Shown: in pieces, positions 1-7,349 of the stretch
Layout of the letters: the number at the start of each line of letters is the position of its first letter
How positions within the stretch are numbered: position 1 is the first letter of the stretch
Assembly (NCBI GenBank): GCA_946407325.1
Contig: CAMJNN010000021.1
Span: forward strand, 1-14,810
Source: an uncultured Prevotellaceae bacterium
Lineage (GTDB): Bacteria; Bacteroidota; Bacteroidia; Bacteroidales; Bacteroidaceae
Direction: 5' to 3'
DNA: 14,810 nucleotides
Made by a program: the position numbers and the translations under genes
Notes under the pieces: generated by a model
Told to the model about the DNA's origin: nothing
The model's database searches: none
Seen by the model: only the letters and a program-made list of their open reading frames with translations

Positions 1-1029
1 GTGTTCTTGCCAGTGTACAAACGTCGCCGCAAGGTGAACCCCAACGACACCAACGTTCATGTGGACTTTGTGGATGAAACAGGTGATGCTTTCGAGGAAT
101 ACATTGTGTTCCATCCTAAGTTCAAGACCTGGATGCAAGTGAACGGCTACGACACCAACAAGCATTATTCTCAAGAAGAATTAGATGCGTTGGTGGAAAA
201 GTCTCCTTATTACAAGGCAACGTCAAACGATATTGACTGGGTACAGAAAGTAAAGATGCAGGGACGCATCCAGAAGTGGGTGGACCACAGCATCAGTGTG
301 ACCATCAACCTGCCAAACAATGTAGATGAGGCATTGGTGAACAACCTGTATGTTGAGGCTTGGCGTAGTGGTTGCAAGGGATGTACGGTATATCGCGATG
401 GTTCACGAGCCGGTGTATTGCTCTCTACAAAGAAAGACGAGAAGGAAGAGAAGAAAGAAGTACCTTGCGTGCAACCTGCCGTAGTTGAGGTACGCCCGAA
501 AATACTGGAGGCCGATGTAGTGAAATTCCAGAACAACAAAGAGAAATGGGTGGCATTCGTAGGCTTGCTGGACGGATATCCCTATGAAATATTCACAGGT
601 GTGCTGGACGACGACGAGGGAATCATGTTACCAAAGACCATCTCTCGTGGTTATATCATCAAGAATGTCGATGAGAACGGTAATAAACGTTATGACTTCC
701 AGTTTGAGAACAAGCGTGGATATAAGGTAACCATCGAAGGACTCTCTGAAAAATTCAACAAGGAATACTGGAACTATGCTAAGCTCATCTCCAGTGTGTT
801 GCGCTATCGTATGCCAATCGACCGTGTGATTCGCTTAGTGGGTCAGCTGGAACTGGATAGCGAAAACATCAACACTTGGAAGAATGGTGTAGAGAGAGCC
901 TTGAAGAAATATATTGCCGACGGCACAGCTGCCAAAGGTCAGAAGTGTCCAAACTGCGGTAACGAGACGCTGGTTTACCAAGAAGGTTGCTTAATTTGTA
1001 CCACTTGTGGTGCTTCAAGATGCGGATAA
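1..1029 (+). CDS. nrdJ: Adenosylcobalamin-dependent (class II) ribonucleotide reductase, C-terminal part
   Basis: This is the C-terminal 342 residues of a class II ribonucleotide reductase, which makes deoxyribonucleotides from ribonucleotides using a B12-derived radical and needs no oxygen. The frame is open at the left edge, so the start lies outside the window and the first codon (GTG) should not be taken as the start. Residues about 100-142 contain the family stretch with TINLPNN, then GCKGCTVYRDGSR. After a variable linker the protein ends in a cysteine-rich tail: C316 and C319 (CPNCGN), C330, C333 and C336 (CLICTTC), and C341 next to the last residue. This matches the zinc-ribbon/redox tail typical of NrdJ, which re-reduces the active-site disulfide. 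Identification rests on remembered family motifs; the catalytic core cannot be checked here. The next gene on the same strand starts 111 nt downstream. Confidence 0.9.
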   Translation: MFLPVYKRRRKVNPNDTNVHVDFVDETGDAFEEYIVFHPKFKTWMQVNGYDTNKHYSQEELDALVEKSPYYKATSNDIDWVQKVKMQGRIQKWVDHSISVTINLPNNVDEALVNNLYVEAWRSGCKGCTVYRDGSRAGVLLSTKKDEKEEKKEVPCVQPAVVEVRPKILEADVVKFQNNKEKWVAFVGLLDGYPYEIFTGVLDDDEGIMLPKTISRGYIIKNVDENGNKRYDFQFENKRGYKVTIEGLSEKFNKEYWNYAKLISSVLRYRMPIDRVIRLVGQLELDSENINTWKNGVERALKKYIADGTAAKGQKCPNCGNETLVYQEGCLICTTCGASRCG

Positions 1030-1072
1030 GTCCCTTTTTTCGACTTTTTTTACATACAAAGTAAAATATCTT

Positions 1073-1136
1073 CGCAATAGCTACAAGATTGTGCGAAAAA
1101 TTTAATATAATTGCATAATCAATTGTAGCTATTGTG
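1073..1136 (+). promoter_or_regulatory. Long imperfect hairpin directly upstream of malQ
   Basis: The arms CAATAGCTACAA (1075-1086) and TTGTAGCTATTG (1123-1134) are perfect reverse complements. The helix extends outward by a G.U pair and a C-G pair (1073-1074 with 1135-1136). It extends inward through 1087-1096 pairing with 1111-1120 (eight Watson-Crick pairs and two G.U), after a two-base bulge at 1121-1122. The A/T-only loop is 1097-1110. The 3' arm ends four bases before the malQ ATG at 1141. It could be a leader structure controlling malQ translation, a terminator after nrdJ (no T-run follows it), or a DNA operator. The sequence alone does not choose. Confidence 0.6.
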
Positions 1137-1140
1137 TTAT

Positions 1141-3834
1141 ATGATCCTTAAATTTAATATCGAATATCGCACCCATTGGGGCGAGGAAGTTAGAGTAGTG
1201 GGCAATATGCCCGAACTCGGTAATGACAATATTGAGCAGGCTGTTGCCCTTACAACAACAGACGGCATCAGATGGTCTGCCGAGATGGAAGTAGTGGTAA
1301 GCTCTACCAAGTTAATCAAATATCGTTATCTGATTGGACGAGGCAAGGAAATCGTACGCGAGGAATGGCATGCCTTTCCAAGAATTCTCCATGCACATAA
1401 CCTGAAAGGCAAGGTTTATACGTTGATGGATAGCTGGAAAGACTTACCAGAGAACAGCTTTATGTACTCATCAGCCTTCACGGAAGCTTGGACAGCACAC
1501 AACAAACGCAATCTGGGATTGCCTACCCCAGCTCGTGGCATCGTCATCAAGGCTTATATGCCGACAAAGCCTAACATACGTCTGGCCATCTGTGGCAATC
1601 AGGAGGTTTTCGGCAATTGGAACCCAGAAAAGGCGATGGTGATGAGCGACACCTACTACCCAGAATGGCAATTAGAGATAGATATCAACAAGCTGCATTT
1701 CCCTGTTGAGTATAAGTTTGTATTGGTAGATATCAAGACGAAAGAATTCCTGGGCTGGGAAGAGAACCCCAACCGCTTGCTGACGGAACCTGAGCTGGAA
1801 GAAAAAGGGACCATCGTCTATGGCGACCGCTATGCTCAGTTCAACCAACATCCATGGAAAGGTGCCGGCGTGGCAGTACCCGTATTCTCTTTGCGTTCTG
1901 AAGGGAGCTTTGGTGTGGGCGACTTCGGCGATTTGAAGCTGATGATCGACTGGGCTGCTAAGACGCGCCAGAAGATGGTTCAGATTTTGCCTATCTACGA
2001 TACCACCATTACCAAAACATGGACAGACTCCTACCCTTATAACAGCATCTCCATCTATGCTATTCACCCCATGTATGCTGATTTGCGTCAGATGGGTGAA
2101 CTGAAGGATGCCAAGAAACAGGCCAGCTTCAACAGGCTAAAAACCAAACTGAATAAGTTGTCACAAGTGGACTATGAAGCAGTGAACAAGGCCAAGTGGG
2201 ATTATTTCAAGCTATTGTTTGCACAAGACGGTGAAGTTACTATGCAATCAGCAGACTTTAGCACCTTCTTCCTCAACAACCAGGGTTGGTTGGTTCCTTA
2301 TGCCGCTTTCAGCTATCTTCGCGACAAATATGGTACGCCCAATTTCCGCGAATGGCCTAAGTACCAGAAATATGATGCAGAAGAAATAGTTAAGCTCTGC
2401 AGTAGTGACAGCAAGATATTCCCTGAGATAGCCATCTACTATTTCATACAGTATCACCTCGACCGTCAGTTGGCAGCTGCCAGCAAGTATGCCCGTAAGC
2501 AAGGAGTGGTACTCAAGGGTGATATCCCTATTGGCATCAGTCGCAATAGTGTAGAAGCTTGGACAGAGCCTTATTACTTCAACCTGAACGGCCAAGCAGG
2601 AGCTCCACCTGATGATTTCTCAGCCAACGGACAGAACTGGGGCTTCCCCACCTACAACTGGGATGTGATGGAGAAGGACAACTATGCTTGGTGGATGCGT
2701 CGCTTCCGCAAGATGAGCGAATATTTCGACGCCTATCGTATTGACCATATCTTGGGCTTCTTCCGCATCTGGGAAATGCCAAGTCATGCCGTGCACGGAT
2801 TGCTGGGACAATTTGTACCATCATTACCAATGACGAAAGAGGAAATCGAGAGCTTCGGCCTAAAGTTCAACGAGGAATTCTTTACCAAGCCTTATATCCA
2901 CGAGCGTTTCCTTGGTGAACTGTTCGGAGAGCATACTGATTTCGTGAAGAAGACCTTCCTCTGCCCCACCAGCACCTATGAGTTGTATGACATGAGGCCA
3001 GAGTATGCTACCCAACGTCAGGTAGAAGCTTACTTCATGGGCAAGACCGATGCTAACAGTGTAAAGATCCGCGAAGGCCTTTACAGTCTTATTAGCGATG
3101 TGTTGTTCTTGCATGACCGCCACGATGCCAATCGTTTCCATCCACGCATCAGCGTACAGAACGACTATATCTATCAGACTTTAAGTGAAGCCGACAAGCA
3201 GGCATTTATCAATCTTTATAACCATTATTACTATCAACGCCACAACGAATTCTGGCGTGAGCAAGCCATGAAGAAGTTGCCTCAGCTTACCCAGTGCACG
3301 AACATGTTGGTGTGTGGTGAGGACTTGGGTATGATACCTGATTGCGTACCATCGGTAATGAACGATTTACGCATCCTCTCCTTGGAGATTCAGCGTATGC
3401 CTAAAGAGCTGGGAACCGACTTCGGCAACCCTGACCACTATCCTTACCGCTCGGTATGTACTATTTCTACACATGATATGTCCACCTTGCGAGGCTGGTG
3501 GGAGGAAGACCCTCAGGTGACGCAACGCTACTACAATGTGGTGATGGGTAAGGGCGGATTTGCTCCTTCTACGGCATCGCCTCAGATTTGTGAAGAAATC
3601 ATCGATGCCCACCTGAAAGGCAAATCTATGCTCTGCGTACCATCATTGCAAGACTGGCTCTCTATCGATGGCGAGATACGCTTGCCTGACGGACAGGATG
3701 AACGTATCAACATCCCAGCCATCGTGAAGCACTATTGGCGTTATCGCATGCATCTCACCCTTGAGGATTTGTTACAGGCTGACACGCTGAATAACAAGAT
3801 CATCAGCATGATAGAGAACACTGAAAGAGATTGA
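1141..3834 (+). CDS. malQ: 4-alpha-glucanotransferase (amylomaltase), DPE2-type with two N-terminal CBM20 domains
   Basis: An 897-residue GH77 disproportionating enzyme that transfers alpha-1,4-glucan segments between maltooligosaccharides or to acceptor glucans in the cytoplasm, as part of starch, glycogen and maltose use. Two starch-binding CBM20-like domains come first (about 1-105, with HWGEEVRVVGNMPELG; about 132-235, with ICGNQEVFGNWNP). The catalytic barrel follows from about 241. Family catalytic residues are visible: nucleophile D535 in RIDHILGFFR, acid/base E727 in CGEDLG, and D779 in STHDM. Two CBM20 domains plus an enlarged GH77 domain is the arrangement of plant cytosolic DPE2 and its bacterial relatives, longer than the roughly 500-700 residues of simple MalQ. 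ATG 1141 is chosen because the CBM20 fold begins at once after it; an in-frame TTG at 1132 would add only three residues. No SD site is present. folB follows four bases after the stop. Confidence 0.93.
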   Translation: MILKFNIEYRTHWGEEVRVVGNMPELGNDNIEQAVALTTTDGIRWSAEMEVVVSSTKLIKYRYLIGRGKEIVREEWHAFPRILHAHNLKGKVYTLMDSWKDLPENSFMYSSAFTEAWTAHNKRNLGLPTPARGIVIKAYMPTKPNIRLAICGNQEVFGNWNPEKAMVMSDTYYPEWQLEIDINKLHFPVEYKFVLVDIKTKEFLGWEENPNRLLTEPELEEKGTIVYGDRYAQFNQHPWKGAGVAVPVFSLRSEGSFGVGDFGDLKLMIDWAAKTRQKMVQILPIYDTTITKTWTDSYPYNSISIYAIHPMYADLRQMGELKDAKKQASFNRLKTKLNKLSQVDYEAVNKAKWDYFKLLFAQDGEVTMQSADFSTFFLNNQGWLVPYAAFSYLRDKYGTPNFREWPKYQKYDAEEIVKLCSSDSKIFPEIAIYYFIQYHLDRQLAAASKYARKQGVVLKGDIPIGISRNSVEAWTEPYYFNLNGQAGAPPDDFSANGQNWGFPTYNWDVMEKDNYAWWMRRFRKMSEYFDAYRIDHILGFFRIWEMPSHAVHGLLGQFVPSLPMTKEEIESFGLKFNEEFFTKPYIHERFLGELFGEHTDFVKKTFLCPTSTYELYDMRPEYATQRQVEAYFMGKTDANSVKIREGLYSLISDVLFLHDRHDANRFHPRISVQNDYIYQTLSEADKQAFINLYNHYYYQRHNEFWREQAMKKLPQLTQCTNMLVCGEDLGMIPDCVPSVMNDLRILSLEIQRMPKELGTDFGNPDHYPYRSVCTISTHDMSTLRGWWEEDPQVTQRYYNVVMGKGGFAPSTASPQICEEIIDAHLKGKSMLCVPSLQDWLSIDGEIRLPDGQDERINIPAIVKHYWRYRMHLTLEDLLQADTLNNKIISMIENTERD

Positions 3835-3838
3835 CACC

Positions 3839-4195
3839 ATGAAGAGTGAGATCATCTTGAAAGACATGCATTTCTTTGCCTACCACGGACTTCTTCCGCA
3901 AGAAGCCGTGGTGGGCAATGATTTTATAGTCAACCTCACCCTATCGGTTGACATCACTCGAGCTATTGAGACGGATGATGTGAACGATACCGTAAACTAT
4001 GCCGATGTCTATCAAGTGGTCAAGGCAGAGATGCAACAACGTTCTAACCTCCTGGAACATGTAGCTGGTCGCATTGCCTATCGTCTTTTGAACGACTTTC
4101 CCACCATCACTTCTGTCGATATTCTGGTGGAAAAGCTCAATCCACCTATGAAAGCCGACATCCACAGTGCTGCTATCCACTTGGTTTTGCCATAA
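3839..4195 (+). CDS. folB: Dihydroneopterin aldolase
   Basis: A 118-residue enzyme of folate synthesis that cleaves 7,8-dihydroneopterin to 6-hydroxymethyl-7,8-dihydropterin and glycolaldehyde. It has normal length for this small T-fold family, whose members assemble into octamers. Family features seen are FAYHGLLPQEAVVGNDF near the N-terminus with the conserved Glu (E22), VNYADVY with the conserved Tyr (Y54), LLEHVA with the pterin-binding Glu (E73), and EKLNPP with the catalytic Lys (K99). The ATG lies four bases after the malQ stop with no SD site, so the two genes are probably co-transcribed and folB may rely on ribosomes finishing malQ. There is no obvious metabolic link between them. 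Convergent transcription from the next gene meets it in the gap at 4196-4379. Confidence 0.92.
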   Translation: MKSEIILKDMHFFAYHGLLPQEAVVGNDFIVNLTLSVDITRAIETDDVNDTVNYADVYQVVKAEMQQRSNLLEHVAGRIAYRLLNDFPTITSVDILVEKLNPPMKADIHSAAIHLVLP

Positions 4196-4251
4196 AGGGC
4201 AAGTCTATTTTCCTATCAATCAGGTTTCGTTTTACCCCTCGTGTAATATTG

Positions 4252-4378
4252 TCCACTTTTTGTTCCCACGTAGGGAACAGTCTGTCCCCCCTAGGGGAAC
4301 TAGTCGTTCCCAAGGAGGGAACGATTCATTACAGCTATCAAAACGCCCCTTAAAGATGCTTCAAATGAAAAAAGTGGA
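4252..4378. repeat. 10-bp inverted repeat framing the palindrome array
   Basis: TCCACTTTTT at 4252-4261 and AAAAAGTGGA at 4369-4378 are perfect reverse complements, 107 bases apart. They enclose the palindrome array at 4262-4326. In RNA this would close a multibranched structure; in DNA it looks like short terminal repeats of a small non-coding element of about 127 bp. No target-site duplication is evident next to the ends (GT before, TT after). It lies wholly between the convergent folB and glycosyltransferase genes. Confidence 0.5.
4262..4326. repeat. Six alternating half-sites GTTCCC/GGGAAC at an exact 11-nt step
   Basis: Half-sites start at 4262 (GTTCCC), 4273 (GGGAAC), 4284 (GTCCCC, one mismatch), 4295 (GGGAAC), 4306 (GTTCCC) and 4317 (GGGAAC). 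All are separated by five-base spacers (ACGTA, AGTCT, CCTAG, TAGTC, AAGGA). This gives three 17-nt palindromes on a 22-nt period. Because orientation alternates, each inner half-site can pair with either neighbour. The last hairpin extends to 4302-4311 with 4317-4326. Possible roles are a bidirectional terminator for the convergent genes, a protein-binding array phased by about one helical turn, or an interspersed REP-like element. Function is unknown. Confidence 0.75.
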
Positions 4379-4379
4379 T

Positions 4380-5396
4380 TTAGAATAGCTTGGCAAAGGT
4401 ATGTTTGGCTTGGACATAGTAAGCCCAAAGCAGACTCTTCATCCATCGGGTTTGGGCAGGATGTTCTACCCTTGCCAGCATATTCAGATTGCGAGAGAGG
4501 AAGAATTCGGGACGAAGGTGATGATAAGCCTTACGAGCCTGGAAGACAGCTTTGGCATTGGGGAACTGTCCCTTGAGGGCAAAAGACAATGCGGCCAAAT
4601 AATCGAGGAAGGTACGCCAACGCATGACATGATGCAACTCATTATCGGGTAGGTTCTTGTAAAGCATCAAGAGGTTGTTGCGGAAGTTGAGGAACGTTTT
4701 GCGAGGATTCTCCCGTTTCAAAGTGGCCGCCCCCACATGATAAACCGTACTTGCGGGCACGCACCATACTTCACGCCCTCTGGCATTGAATCGCCAACAT
4801 AGGTCGATTTCCTCCATGTGAGCAAAGAAACGGGCATCCAAACCGCCAGTGTCACGATAGTCTTTCAAACGGATAAAGAGACAAGCCCCCGTAGCCCAGA
4901 ACACTCGCATGGGGTCATCATACTGACCTTGATCTGCTTCTACGGTGTTAAAAATACGCCCCCTACAGAAGGGATAGCCATAACGGTCCAGGAAACCGCC
5001 TGCGGCTCCAGCATACTCAAAGGATTCTGGTTGGCGCCAACTCCTTATCTTTGGCTGACAAGCCGCCACCTCTGGGTGAGCATCCATAAAAGACACCAAC
5101 GGTGCAAGCCATTGTTCCGTCACCTCTACATCAGAGTTCAGCAACACTACATACTCAGCTTCCATCTCTTGCAAAGCGCGGTTATAACCCTCAGCAAATC
5201 CATAGTTCTTGTCTAACGATATGACCTTTACAGAAGAGAATGAAGTAGCCAGCAACTCTAACGTATCATCTTCCGACCCATTATCAGCCACAAACACTGT
5301 TGCCTCGTCCTCAGCATATTTTATCACTGAGGGCAAGAAAGAGCGGAGCATCTGACTACCGTTCCAGCTTAATATCACGATTGCTACTTTATCCAT
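4380..5396 (-). CDS. Glycosyltransferase family 2 (rhamnosyltransferase-like)
   Basis: A 338-residue GT-A fold glycosyltransferase, predicted to transfer a sugar from a nucleotide sugar during synthesis of a cell-surface glycan. The N-terminus reads VAIVILSWNG, followed by VADNGSEDD (nucleotide-binding strand-loop). The metal-binding DxD position is LLNSDVEV (N87, S88, D89). FWATGACLFIR and FAHMEEIDLCWR (about 167-202) carry the acceptor-side acidic residues typical of the WcaA/RfbN-like group. The C-terminal 80 residues are basic and aromatic and may hold the protein at the membrane surface, but no clear transmembrane helix is seen. The substrate cannot be told. It begins 59 bases downstream of mtaB on the same strand with no terminator between, so it is probably co-transcribed with mtaB. 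Confidence 0.85.
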   Translation of the reverse strand: MDKVAIVILSWNGSQMLRSFLPSVIKYAEDEATVFVADNGSEDDTLELLATSFSSVKVISLDKNYGFAEGYNRALQEMEAEYVVLLNSDVEVTEQWLAPLVSFMDAHPEVAACQPKIRSWRQPESFEYAGAAGGFLDRYGYPFCRGRIFNTVEADQGQYDDPMRVFWATGACLFIRLKDYRDTGGLDARFFAHMEEIDLCWRFNARGREVWCVPASTVYHVGAATLKRENPRKTFLNFRNNLLMLYKNLPDNELHHVMRWRTFLDYLAALSFALKGQFPNAKAVFQARKAYHHLRPEFFLSRNLNMLARVEHPAQTRWMKSLLWAYYVQAKHTFAKLF

Positions 5397-5455
5397 TTCT
5401 CATTATCATCCAATGTTTACCACCAACAGGAAAAACTGCTTTTCAAACCATGTTG

Positions 5456-6778
5456 TCATTCCAGTAATTTACCTTTCAAAGCATCGCCTGTCTCATTCAT
5501 CTCTCCCAAGCGCACCATCACGATATGATTGTCCAATTCTGGTCTGTTTTCCACTTCCACGCGTATATAATTAGGTGTAAAGCCATGCATGGGTTGACCA
5601 GCTTTCGATTTCTCCAGCAATACAGGCATTGTTTGTCCAATAAAAGACTGATAGAATGCATGCGTCTTTTCGTCAGAGAGATCCAACAAGCGCTGACTCC
5701 GTTCATGCTTTACCTGCGGAGGCACCACATAATCAATCTGCAAAGCCTTCGTTCCTGGTCGCTCAGAATAGCTGAACACATGCAGTTGTGTTACATCCAA
5801 ACCCTTGATAAACTCGTAAGAGTCCTCAAAATATTCTTCTGTCTCACCACGAGTACCCACCATCACATCCACTCCTATGAAGCAATGAGGCATCAGCTGC
5901 TTGATACGTTCTATCTTATGTGCGAACAAAGCACGGTCATAATGACGATGCATCAGTTTCAGTACCTCGTCGCATCCCGATTGCAGCGGAATATGGAAGT
6001 GAGGCATGAAATGTTGGGAATGAGCTACGAAGTCAATCATCTCATCCGTCAGCAAATCAGGTTCGATAGATGATATGCGATAACGCTCTATGCCCTCCAC
6101 CTTATCCAACGCCTTAATCAAATCCAGGAAGCTCTCTCCTGTGGTTTGTCCGAAATCGCCTATGTTCACCCCTGTGATGACGATTTCCTTGCCTCCCTCA
6201 GCAGCAGCTTTGCGAGCATCATCCACCAATGAGGCAATACTGCCGTTGCGACTTCTGCCTCTGGCAAAAGGAATGGTGCAATAGGTACAGAAATAATTAC
6301 AACCGTCTTGTACTTTCAAGAAATATCGGGTTCGGTTGCCACGCGAACAAGAAGGAGCAAACGTGCGGATATCCTTTAAGGCTGACGTGAAAGCCTCACC
6401 TCCCTCAGTCTTTTTGGTCAAATTGCCCAAGTAACTAAGCAGGTCTTTCTTCTGTTCAGCCCCCAAGACCACATCCACCCCAGGGATATTGGCCACCGTC
6501 TGAGGTTTCAGTTGGGCATAGCAACCCATCACCACCATAAATGCGTTAGGATGCTGCTTGTGCAACCGATGAATGGCTTGGCGGCATTTACGATCAGCCA
6601 CCTCCGTCACGGAACAGGTATTGATGATACACACGTCGGCTTCTTCTCCCCTACGTGCATTCCGAATACCAGCATCCTGCAACAACTTGTTAATCGTTGC
6701 AGTTTCCGAGAAGTTCAGTTTGCAGCCCAGCGTATAGTAAACAGCCTTCTTATCTTGAAATATATGCTCGTCGGTCAT
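5456..6778 (-). CDS. mtaB: tRNA (N6-threonylcarbamoyladenosine37-C2)-methylthiotransferase
   Basis: A 440-residue radical-SAM enzyme that adds a methylthio group to t6A37 of ANN-decoding tRNAs. The N-terminal UPF0004 domain has three cluster-binding cysteines: C19 in TLGCKLNFSET, C55 in INTCSVTEVAD, and C86 in MGCYAQ. The radical-SAM cluster motif is C160-x3-C164-x2-C167 (CNYFCTYC). A C-terminal region of about 65 residues has TRAM-domain character. TLGCKLN followed by SET is the MtaB signature, whereas MiaB has a TxGCQMN...DS form; length also fits MtaB. The ATG at 6778 has no SD site, and Bacteroidetes-type promoter boxes lie just upstream. The glycosyltransferase lies downstream in the same likely transcript. 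Confidence 0.93.
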   Translation of the reverse strand: MTDEHIFQDKKAVYYTLGCKLNFSETATINKLLQDAGIRNARRGEEADVCIINTCSVTEVADRKCRQAIHRLHKQHPNAFMVVMGCYAQLKPQTVANIPGVDVVLGAEQKKDLLSYLGNLTKKTEGGEAFTSALKDIRTFAPSCSRGNRTRYFLKVQDGCNYFCTYCTIPFARGRSRNGSIASLVDDARKAAAEGGKEIVITGVNIGDFGQTTGESFLDLIKALDKVEGIERYRISSIEPDLLTDEMIDFVAHSQHFMPHFHIPLQSGCDEVLKLMHRHYDRALFAHKIERIKQLMPHCFIGVDVMVGTRGETEEYFEDSYEFIKGLDVTQLHVFSYSERPGTKALQIDYVVPPQVKHERSQRLLDLSDEKTHAFYQSFIGQTMPVLLEKSKAGQPMHGFTPNYIRVEVENRPELDNHIVMVRLGEMNETGDALKGKLLE

Positions 6779-6796
6779 AGTTTTCTATTTTGAGCA

Positions 6797-6815
6797 CAAA
6801 AGTACTACAAAAATA
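6797..6815 (-). promoter_or_regulatory. Candidate -7 boxes for mtaB
   Basis: Two matches to the Bacteroidetes -7 consensus TAnnTTTG occur on the minus strand: TACTTTTG (6797-6804) and TATTTTTG (6808-6815). They would start transcription roughly 10-25 bases before the mtaB ATG. The only TTG upstream on this strand (6839-6841) lies 23 bases from the second box, a loose spacing, so the assignment is tentative. Confidence 0.4.
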
Positions 6816-6858
6816 TTTTTTTTCCTACTATTGGAGAACAACGTATATAAAAAGATAG

Positions 6859-6866
6859 TATCTTTG
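6859..6866 (+). promoter_or_regulatory. Candidate -7 box for the alanine-rich lipoprotein gene
   Basis: TATCTTTG matches the Bacteroidetes -7 consensus TAnnTTTG exactly. A TTGG at 6831-6834 could act as the -33 element, although the spacing (about 25) is longer than usual. Transcription would begin near 6873 and give a leader of about 78 bases. Confidence 0.5.
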
Positions 6867-6875
6867 CACCGTTTT

Positions 6876-6904
6876 TGAGTGAGGAGCCTATTATTTCCCA
6901 CTCA
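6876..6904 (+). promoter_or_regulatory. Hairpin at the 5' end of the lipoprotein leader
   Basis: TGAGTG (6876-6881) pairs with CACTCA (6899-6904). After a bulged A at 6882, GGAG (6883-6886) pairs with TTCC (6895-6898), including one G.U. The loop is eight bases (6887-6894). If transcription starts near 6873, this hairpin sits at the extreme 5' end of the mRNA, where it could protect against decay. That role is inferred. Confidence 0.4.
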
Positions 6905-6950
6905 TAGACACAGGTAAAACATTAGTTATTAGTTTAAAAGCAAGTGAACT

Positions 6951-7271
6951 ATGAAAAAGATTGTATTATTCGCAGCAGCCGTTCTGGCTGTATCTTTCGC
7001 TTCATGCGGAGGTAACAAAGCAAACAATGAAGAAGCTACTAACAACGAGCAGCAGTTGAAGGACTCTATCGCAGCTGTAGCTGCAGCTGCTTCTGAGGCA
7101 GCTGCCGACAAGGCCGTAGAGGTGATTGACGCTGCTAAGCAGGCAGGCGAAGATTTGAAGCAAGCTGCTAAGGACAAGGCAGAAGAGGTTACCAATGCTG
7201 CTAAGGACGCTGCAAAACAGGCTATTGACGATGCTGCCAATGCTGCTAAAGGTCAGCTTGAGAAGAAATAA
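6951..7271 (+). CDS. Alanine-rich lipoprotein with LEA-like 11-residue repeats
   Basis: A 106-residue predicted lipoprotein. Residues 1-18 form a signal peptide (KK, a hydrophobic run, then VSFASC) with C19 as the lipidation site. A short polar linker (20-38, Asn/Glu rich) follows. Residues 39-104 then divide without gaps into six 11-residue units, four of which read AAADKAVEVID, AAKQAGEDLKQ, AAKDKAEEVTN and AAKDAAKQAID. The 11-residue spacing, Ala/Lys/Asp/Glu composition and lack of Pro, Cys and aromatics resemble group 3 LEA proteins and apolipoprotein-like amphipathic helices. It probably forms a long helix tethered to a membrane lipid; role unknown. It has its own promoter, a leader hairpin and a strong terminator, so it is monocistronic. 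An open frame of similar length on the other strand is a shadow of the repeats. Confidence 0.85.
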   Translation: MKKIVLFAAAVLAVSFASCGGNKANNEEATNNEQQLKDSIAAVAAAASEAAADKAVEVIDAAKQAGEDLKQAAKDKAEEVTNAAKDAAKQAIDDAANAAKGQLEKK

Positions 7272-7300
7272 TCATTGACATTATTTCTTAAGACAAAACA

Positions 7301-7329
7301 ATAAAGGCTCCGCAATGCGGAGCCTTTAT
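7301..7329. terminator. Bidirectional hairpin terminator between the lipoprotein gene and rplI
   Basis: A perfect 13-bp stem (ATAAAGGCTCCGC with GCGGAGCCTTTAT) has a three-base loop AAT at 7314-7316. It lies between the convergent stop codons at 7271 and 7350. The flanks are A-rich on the left and T-rich on the right, so it can end transcripts from both sides. Confidence 0.9.
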
Positions 7330-7349
7330 TTATATTGCTTGTTGTAATC

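Noticed and set aside
4262..4326. CRISPR-like reading of the regular palindromes
   Set aside because: The units are 17 nt with five-base spacers and there are only three. This is far from a CRISPR repeat-spacer layout, and no cas gene is present.
4167..4388. Plus-strand frame of 73 codons across the palindrome array
   Set aside because: It begins inside folB and runs through the repeat array and into the end of the convergent gene. The product has no family likeness and no start signal.
5525..6073. Open plus-strand frame of 182 codons
   Set aside because: It is antisense to mtaB, with a His-, Leu- and Arg-rich product and no recognisable domain. mtaB motifs on the other strand are intact.
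6929..7240. Minus-strand frame of 103 codons rich in Ala and Ser
   Set aside because: It mirrors the GCT/GCA-rich repeats of the lipoprotein gene. The plus strand has a signal peptide, promoter and terminator, and the minus frame has none.
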